Shown here: piece by piece, positions 60,002-64,000 of the stretch | Position numbering within the stretch: position 1 is the stretch's first letter | Layout of the letters: each line of letters begins with the position of its first letter | Assembly (NCBI GenBank): GCA_937863385.1 | Contig: CALMBW010000020.1 | Span: forward strand, 372,001-436,000 | Length of the DNA: 64,000 nt | Direction: 5' to 3' | Source: an uncultured Actinomycetes bacterium | GTDB taxonomy: Bacteria; Actinomycetota; CADDZG01; WHSQ01 | The notes under the pieces: generated by a model | What the model was told of the DNA's origin: nothing | Database searches by the model: none | What the model saw: only the letters and a program-made list of their open reading frames with translations | Position numbers and translations under genes: made by a program

Positions 60002-60918
60002 CTATCGACCTCCTGTTCCCAAGGCTGCTGTGGTGGCCATGCGGTGTCGAGGCCCACCGGCTCTGCCACGGTCACGCCATAGCCGCGCCCTCCTGGTCCC
60101 GGGATGGGAGGCGGAGGAGGCGGTGCACTCGAGCGCGTCACGAGTCTGTAACGCGCTTCGACCTCGGCCGCTAACAGCTTGTACGCGATCGAACCGCGCG
60201 ACGACGGATCCAAGGTCAACACCGGTTCACCGAACGAAGGGGCTTCGGACAATCGAACGCTACGCGGGATCACAGTTGCGTAGACAAGATCACCGAAGTG
60301 TGCACGCACTTCACCCGCGACCTGAGCCGATAGTTTCGTTCGCGCGTCGTACATCGTCATCAAGAACCCGGCGACGCGTAACTCGGGGTTGAGAGCCTTA
60401 CGTACTCTCTCGGCGTTACCAAGTAGCTGCCCCAAGCCTTCGAGCGCGTAGTACTCACACTGCACCGGCACGATCAGATCCTGAGCCGCCGCCAACGCGT
60501 TCACGGTTAGCAAGCCCAAGGACGGAGGACAGTCGATGAAGATGAGGTCGTAGGTCTCCCCCGCATGTTCCAGCGCCTCGGCGAGCTTGCGCTCCCGTGC
60601 GATGGCGCCGACCAACTCGACCTCGGCACCCGCGAGATCGAGTGAAGCCGGAACACAGTCGAGTCCCTCGATCTCCGTCTTGCAGACGATCTCTGACAAA
60701 GGAGCCTCATCCAGTAAAAGGTCGTAAGTGGAGCGTTGCACGGTGCGGTGATCGATCCCCATGCCGGTCGTGGCGTTGCTCTGAGGGTCGATGTCGACGA
60801 CGAGGATCCGGTGCCCGCGAAGGGCCAGAGCCGCTCCGAGGTTGACCGCAGTGGTCGTCTTGGCAACCCCGCCCTTCTGGTTGGCCACGCATACGAGACG
60901 GCCGCGCCCCGCCTGCAA
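59998..60918 (-). CDS. parA: chromosome-partitioning ATPase ParA
   Basis: 306 aa from TTG 60918 (8 nt after GGAAG); TTG 60969 would add 17 residues. The deviant Walker A is KGGVAKTTT, with Ala where most ParA proteins have Gly. DIDPQSNATTGMGI, DCPPSLGLLTVNAL and the C-terminal RSVRLSEAPSFGEPVL follow. The tail is rich in proline and glycine. No ATG or GTG start is available between rsmG and the P-loop apart from one inside the P-loop strand. Drives origin segregation with ParB. Confidence 0.93.
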   Translation of the reverse strand: MQAGRGRLVCVANQKGGVAKTTTAVNLGAALALRGHRILVVDIDPQSNATTGMGIDHRTVQRSTYDLLLDEAPLSEIVCKTEIEGLDCVPASLDLAGAEVELVGAIARERKLAEALEHAGETYDLIFIDCPPSLGLLTVNALAAAQDLIVPVQCEYYALEGLGQLLGNAERVRKALNPELRVAGFLMTMYDARTKLSAQVAGEVRAHFGDLVYATVIPRSVRLSEAPSFGEPVLTLDPSSRGSIAYKLLAAEVEARYRLVTRSSAPPPPPPIPGPGGRGYGVTVAEPVGLDTAWPPQQPWEQEVDR

Positions 60919-60971
60919 AGGCCGGGCTTCCAGGAGTTTCCATTCACTAGAAACTGGGGGATTCTGCAAAT

Positions 60972-61508
60972 CTACGCTTTCGGTAGTGATCGGTTGACCC
61001 GGACTATAGCAATGCCTTTTTCCCACTCTTCTGCCCCCTCGGGGACGGCAGATCCGGCCCCACAGAAGACGGCTATCGTCCCGCCGGACGTCGTTAGCGG
61101 CACAAGCAGCCCAAGCGCCTCGGCGGGCCCGGCTAGCGCCCGCGCCGTGGCCAGCGCGTGGCCCCCGGGCCATCTCTGGGACGCCTCCTGTGCCGTTGCC
61201 CGCACCACCTCGACGTTGTCGAGACCGAGTTCGCGGACCACCAGCTCGAGGAACCCGGCGCGCTTGGAGCGAGGCTCGATCAGTCGCCACAGTCTGGTTG
61301 GGCTAGCAATGGCGAGCGGTATCCCGGGCAGTCCGGCCCCCGAACCGACATCCGCGCAGGGACCGGCGGGTGCCAGCTCCACCAGCGGAGCGAGCCGAAG
61401 GGAGTCCTGGATGTGGCGTTCCTCGAGGCGATCGAGGTCCGCCAAAGAGACCAGGTTGATCTTTGGGGCGTAGCGCCGGAGCAACCCGGCATAGATCTCG
61501 AGCTTCAC
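60972..61508 (-). CDS. rsmG: 16S rRNA (guanine527-N7)-methyltransferase
   Basis: 178 aa, GTG start at 61508. NLVSLADLDRLEERHIQDSL, the SAM loop DVGSGAGLPGIPLAIA and EPRSKRAGFLELVVRELGL are RsmG hallmarks. It is shorter than most RsmG (usually 205-240 aa), with little before the NLVS segment, so it starts close to the core domain. Modifies G527 of 16S rRNA. Precedes parA. Confidence 0.92.
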   Translation of the reverse strand: MKLEIYAGLLRRYAPKINLVSLADLDRLEERHIQDSLRLAPLVELAPAGPCADVGSGAGLPGIPLAIASPTRLWRLIEPRSKRAGFLELVVRELGLDNVEVVRATAQEASQRWPGGHALATARALAGPAEALGLLVPLTTSGGTIAVFCGAGSAVPEGAEEWEKGIAIVRVNRSLPKA

Positions 61509-61532
61509 ATCCCTCAGTATCCCGCCCGCGAG

Positions 61533-61560
61533 AAGGCCCCGCCTAGCCGGGCAGGGCCTT
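61533..61560 (-). terminator. hairpin between jag and rsmG
   Basis: AAGGCCC and GCC pair with GGC and GGGCCTT (11 pairs, one of them a G-U wobble in the minus-strand RNA) around a 6-nt loop. No T-tract follows, so it is at best a weak intrinsic terminator or attenuator separating jag and rsmG. Confidence 0.4.
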
Positions 61561-61601
61561 GAACCTGTTTTCGCAGGTCAGAGCATGTAAATCGCTAAAC
61601 G

Positions 61602-62129
61602 TTACTCGGCTCTGACGACCACCTTTCGGTTTGGCTCTTCGCCCTCAGAGAATGAAACGACCCCGTCGACGTCGGCTACCGCATCGTGGACGATCTTGCG
61701 CTCGTAAGCCGACATGGGCTCGAGCTCGATCTCGGTGCCACGCTCAAGGGCGCGCTCGGCGATGGAACGGGCGTAATCGACCAATGAGGCCTTGCGGCGG
61801 GCTCGGTAGCCTTCGACGTCCACGAGCAGCCGTGCTCTCGAACGAAGCGTGCGCTGGACCGCGGTGCGGGTGAGCTCCTGGAGCGCGTCGAGGGTCTGGC
61901 CCCGCCGCCCGATCAAGATCCCGAGGTCCTCGCCGACCACGTCGATGTGGGCGGTTTCATCATCGAAATCCGCCGTTACTTCGGCCTCTAGGCCCATCGA
62001 TCCGACTACCCCACTGATGAAGCTGCGTCCGGCCTCGGCTACCTCCTGCGGGGTCGCCGGCTCCTCCTCGGTTACTGGTGCCGTTTCCTGCATGCCGGGG
62101 GTTGTCTGGAGTTCGTCTTGGTCGCTCAT
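61602..62129 (-). CDS. jag: Jag/KhpB-type RNA-binding protein (KH-R3H)
   Basis: 175 aa. An acidic Thr/Glu-rich N-terminus, a KH-like domain (about 40-110, VVGEDLGILIGRRGQTLDALQEL) and an R3H domain (YRARRKASLVDYARSIAERAL, then ELEPMSAYERKIVHDAVADVDGV). It lacks the N-terminal Jag_N domain, as in actinobacteria. ATG overlaps the yidC stop (ATGA). Small-RNA/mRNA binding linked to cell division and envelope control. Confidence 0.94.
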   Translation of the reverse strand: MSDQDELQTTPGMQETAPVTEEEPATPQEVAEAGRSFISGVVGSMGLEAEVTADFDDETAHIDVVGEDLGILIGRRGQTLDALQELTRTAVQRTLRSRARLLVDVEGYRARRKASLVDYARSIAERALERGTEIELEPMSAYERKIVHDAVADVDGVVSFSEGEEPNRKVVVRAE

Positions 62130-63088
62130 CGCCTCTTCTTCTTCTTGCTGGACGGATGGGGACGGGACTTCGATGTACTCGGTCCGGGATCCACGCCCGG
62201 ACCCTCCGACTTCGCCGTTACACCCTTACCCTGGGTGGCACGGCTCTTACCGCTCGCCTGCGACGTGGCCTTCCCGGATGCGGTGTCCGAAGCCTTCGGC
62301 GGGGTCTTCGGCTTGGGTGCACCCGGTGGTGGAAGGGGAGCCGCCTTCAGGATTATCCGTTGCTGCACGATCGTCCACAGGTTGGTGGTCAACCAGTACA
62401 CGAGCAGTCCGGTGGCGAAGTTGAAGGCGAAAACCATCAGCAGGATCGGCATGATACGGGTGAACATCTGCATCTGCTGCGCCTGGGGATTGTTCTCCAT
62501 CGAGGTCCCCCGCTGGGCCTGGAGCTGCTTCTGACTGTAGTAGGTGGTGTAACCCATCGCCAGGATCAACAGCAGGTAGGGGATGAAGGACACGAATCCC
62601 GACCCACAGGCCGTAGAGATCGTGGTGCTGGGCTCCCCACTCAGTACGTCGCTCGGGTAGCAGTCCAAACGCACCCCCAAGAAGCTGTTGATGCGCAGGG
62701 CGCTCTCGGTGAGGTCGGCGGCCAGCCCCCACTTGGCGTCCATGTAGTCCAGTGGCGTCCTGATGACGTGGAACAGAGCGATCATCACGGGGATCTGCAT
62801 CAGGAGTGGAAGGCAACCACCCAAAGGGTTCACCCCATGCTCCTTGTACAGCTTCATCATCTCTTCGTTCAGCTTCTGACGATCGCCCTTGTGTTTGGCT
62901 TGCAGCTTCTTGACCTCGGGCTGGATCACCGCCATCTCGCGCATCGAACGCGTCTGCTTGATCGAAAGGGGCAGTAGCAGCACTCGGATCGCTACCGTGA
63001 GCAGGATGATCGCCAGCCCGTAGCTCTTGATGAGCGCGTAGAAGCCGGCCAGGCCGGCAGCGAAAACCTCGAAGAAACCCCATTCCAT
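62126..63088 (-). CDS. yidC: membrane protein insertase YidC
   Basis: 320 aa. Helices near 10-35, 85-108, 165-182, 205-225 and 230-250 with RVLLLPLSIKQTRSMREM (the Arg in the first helix is functional) and GGCLPLLMQIPVMIALF. A Pro/Lys/Ser-rich basic C-terminal tail ends SSKKKKRR, as in actinobacterial YidC. The first-helix signal peptide typical of lipoprotein YidC is absent. One base shared with the yidD stop. Confidence 0.96.
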   Translation of the reverse strand: MEWGFFEVFAAGLAGFYALIKSYGLAIILLTVAIRVLLLPLSIKQTRSMREMAVIQPEVKKLQAKHKGDRQKLNEEMMKLYKEHGVNPLGGCLPLLMQIPVMIALFHVIRTPLDYMDAKWGLAADLTESALRINSFLGVRLDCYPSDVLSGEPSTTISTACGSGFVSFIPYLLLILAMGYTTYYSQKQLQAQRGTSMENNPQAQQMQMFTRIMPILLMVFAFNFATGLLVYWLTTNLWTIVQQRIILKAAPLPPPGAPKPKTPPKASDTASGKATSQASGKSRATQGKGVTAKSEGPGVDPGPSTSKSRPHPSSKKKKRR

Positions 63089-63342
63089 CAGCCGGTCCTC
63101 CGGACGGTCGGGGTCGTTGGCTCAGGCACTGGGTCGAAACCTCCTTCATGGAACGGGTGACAGCGGGCGATCCGCTTGCTTCCCAACCACGTCCCCTTTA
63201 GGGGTCCATGGGTCTTTATCGACTCGACCATGTAGGTCGAACAAGTGGGGTGATACCGGCACGAACGGGGCAGAACGGGCGACACGAAGCGCTTGTAGAG
63301 CCCGACCAGGAACAGCAACGGCACCGTCAAGATCCGTCTCAC
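63088..63342 (-). CDS. yidD: membrane protein insertion efficiency factor YidD
   Basis: 84 aa UPF0161 protein. LVGLYKRFVSPVLPRSCRYHPTCS and CHPFHEGGFDPVP are the family signature, with three cysteines. GTG start overlaps the rnpA stop (GTGA). Assists YidC. Confidence 0.96.
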   Translation of the reverse strand: MRRILTVPLLFLVGLYKRFVSPVLPRSCRYHPTCSTYMVESIKTHGPLKGTWLGSKRIARCHPFHEGGFDPVPEPTTPTVRRTG

Positions 63343-63644
63343 TGGATGGCACCCCGGATACTGGACACCATTTCTTGGAAATCGAGTCTGGCCGCCGACT
63401 CGTCGGTCCGGATCATCAGATCGACGCCCGCAGGCAACGAAGCTGCCGCTACCGCCGCCCGCAACCTGCGCCGGATGCGGTTCCGTTTGACCGCCGAGCG
63501 AGCTCGAACCGCCATCACCAACCTCACCGTTTCACCCTGGGAGCGCAGATAGCTGATCGACAACCCTGAGCCTCGGACGCTGCGGCCCTTCGCAAGGACG
63601 CGGCCGATGTCACCACGCTTGCTTAGCGAAGTGACCTGCGACAC
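63339..63644 (-). CDS. rnpA: ribonuclease P protein component
   Basis: 101 aa. The RNR-type motif appears as AVKRNRIRRRLRAAV near 51-65; RGSGLSISYLRS and LMIRTDESAARLDF match the fold. Small basic cofactor of the RNase P RNA. It follows rpmH by 9 bp. Confidence 0.95.
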   Translation of the reverse strand: MSQVTSLSKRGDIGRVLAKGRSVRGSGLSISYLRSQGETVRLVMAVRARSAVKRNRIRRRLRAAVAAASLPAGVDLMIRTDESAARLDFQEMVSSIRGAIQ

Positions 63645-63653
63645 GGCTATGGA

Positions 63654-63791
63654 TCAGGCCGAGAGCCGGGCGCGTCCCTTGCCCCGGCGGCGCTTGAGGA
63701 TCATGCGTCCCGCCCGGGTCTTCATCCGGGCACGGAAACCGTGCTTACGCTTGCGACGCCGATTGTTCGGCTGGAAGGTTCTCTTGCTCAC
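63654..63791 (-). CDS. rpmH: 50S ribosomal protein bL34
   Basis: 45 aa: [22 protein letters not shown] and [22 protein letters not shown] at 63791 follows GGAAGAGG. The open frame continues upstream to 63896 without conservation. A TATACT -10-like box lies at 63881-63876 on the minus strand. Confidence 0.96.
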   Translation of the reverse strand: MSKRTFQPNNRRRKRKHGFRARMKTRAGRMILKRRRGKGRARLSA

Positions 63792-64000
63792 TACGGACCT
63801 CTTCCTTCTAGATCGCCCACTGCGTCCGCGCTTGGTCGTCGCGTGAGAACGGGGGGGCTTCAGCGGTGCCGCAGCAGTATAGCGGCTGGTAATCACACCA
63901 GCGCATACGAGTTTTCCACAGTTGTTTCGCGCCTTGCCTCATTGTTTCGCGTACCCCCCCTTTCCGACTTGACGCTACCCAGGCCATCATCGCAAGGTGT
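63792..64000. other. rpmH upstream region, probable edge of oriC
   Basis: No gene. It holds a rpmH -10 candidate (TATACT on the minus strand at 63876-63881), a DnaA-box-like TTTTCCACA (63912-63920) and two TTGTTTCGCG copies 20 bp apart (63922-63931 and 63942-63951), followed by a C7 tract and pyrimidine-rich sequence. In most actinobacteria the interval between rpmH and dnaA is oriC; dnaA itself would lie beyond the window. Confidence 0.6.
63922..63951. repeat. direct repeat TTGTTTCGCG at 20-bp period
   Basis: Two identical 10-bp copies start at 63922 and 63942, just beyond the DnaA-box-like TTTTCCACA. The 20-bp period (about two helical turns) places both on the same DNA face, fitting repeated protein binding at the origin or the rpmH promoter. 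Confidence 0.6.

Noticed and set aside
60942-60956. parS-like GTTTC-TA-GTGAA sequence near the parA start
   Set aside because: Only about 10 of 16 positions match the parS consensus and the centre CACGTG is lost; no other copy was seen, so it is treated as chance.
1-64000. CRISPR arrays, insertion sequences or prophage
   Set aside because: No regularly spaced repeats, transposase motifs or integrase genes were found.

Overview
The window is a gene-dense, high-GC chromosomal segment of an Actinomycetota bacterium, probably an uncultured lineage. Lineage markers are mycothiol S-conjugate amidase (Mca), inositol-1-phosphate synthase with a PadR regulator, class II DAHP synthase, DUF5318 and DUF6049 proteins, an EtfD-like membrane iron-sulfur oxidoreductase, and an oriC-flanking gene order known from mycobacteria and streptomycetes. 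No phage, insertion sequence or CRISPR array was seen. The right end (jag-yidC-yidD-rnpA-rpmH followed by DnaA-box-like sequence) points to oriC/dnaA just beyond position 64000.

Layout. 1-4.4 kb: leftward operon dodecin-purA-purD-purE-purB (purB cut by the edge). 4.5-13.4 kb: small membrane proteins, a YyaL-type thioredoxin-fold protein, ArfB, an AttH/CrtC-like lipocalin, a divergent FtsH-like protease with a membrane partner, and Mca. 13.4-18.3 kb: nadA-nadC, ilvA, class II DAHP synthase, and a SelW/Rdx gene with an in-frame TGA at the redox position, read here as selenocysteine. 18.3-28.5 kb: lemA-htpX, an MFS carrier, a hydrolase, EtfD, an mmpL-tetR pair, a DinB-fold protein and dcd. 28.6-30 kb: tRNA-Gly(CCC) and a secreted beta-propeller with an LPTTG sorting signal. 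30-41 kb: a leftward replication, ribosome and cell-wall block (dnaB, rplI, rpsR, ssb, rpsF, GT87, ponA, DUF5318) and the rightward padR-ino1 pair. 41-46 kb: an MFS carrier, a secreted M6-like metalloprotease, YqgE and a methyltransferase. 46-64 kb: the pcnA-to-rpmH block (pcnA, pilT, KGG stress protein, DUF6049, murJ, Ser/Thr kinase, ECF sigma/anti-sigma, trxB, M23 peptidase, cwlM, parB, parA, rsmG, jag, yidC, yidD, rnpA, rpmH).

How the genes work together. The purine cluster makes IMP and AMP. The NAD, isoleucine and shikimate genes are core anabolism. The murJ-kinase-cwlM-ponA set is peptidoglycan precursor export, its control and polymerisation. ParAB and the yidC-rnpA-rpmH set are the standard origin-proximal modules. 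The strongest overlooked item is the SelW-like selenoprotein at 17963-18202. Its TGA lies at the C-x-x-U position, and a hairpin with a GGUCU apical loop follows about 21 nt downstream, so conventional gene calling would miss or truncate it.
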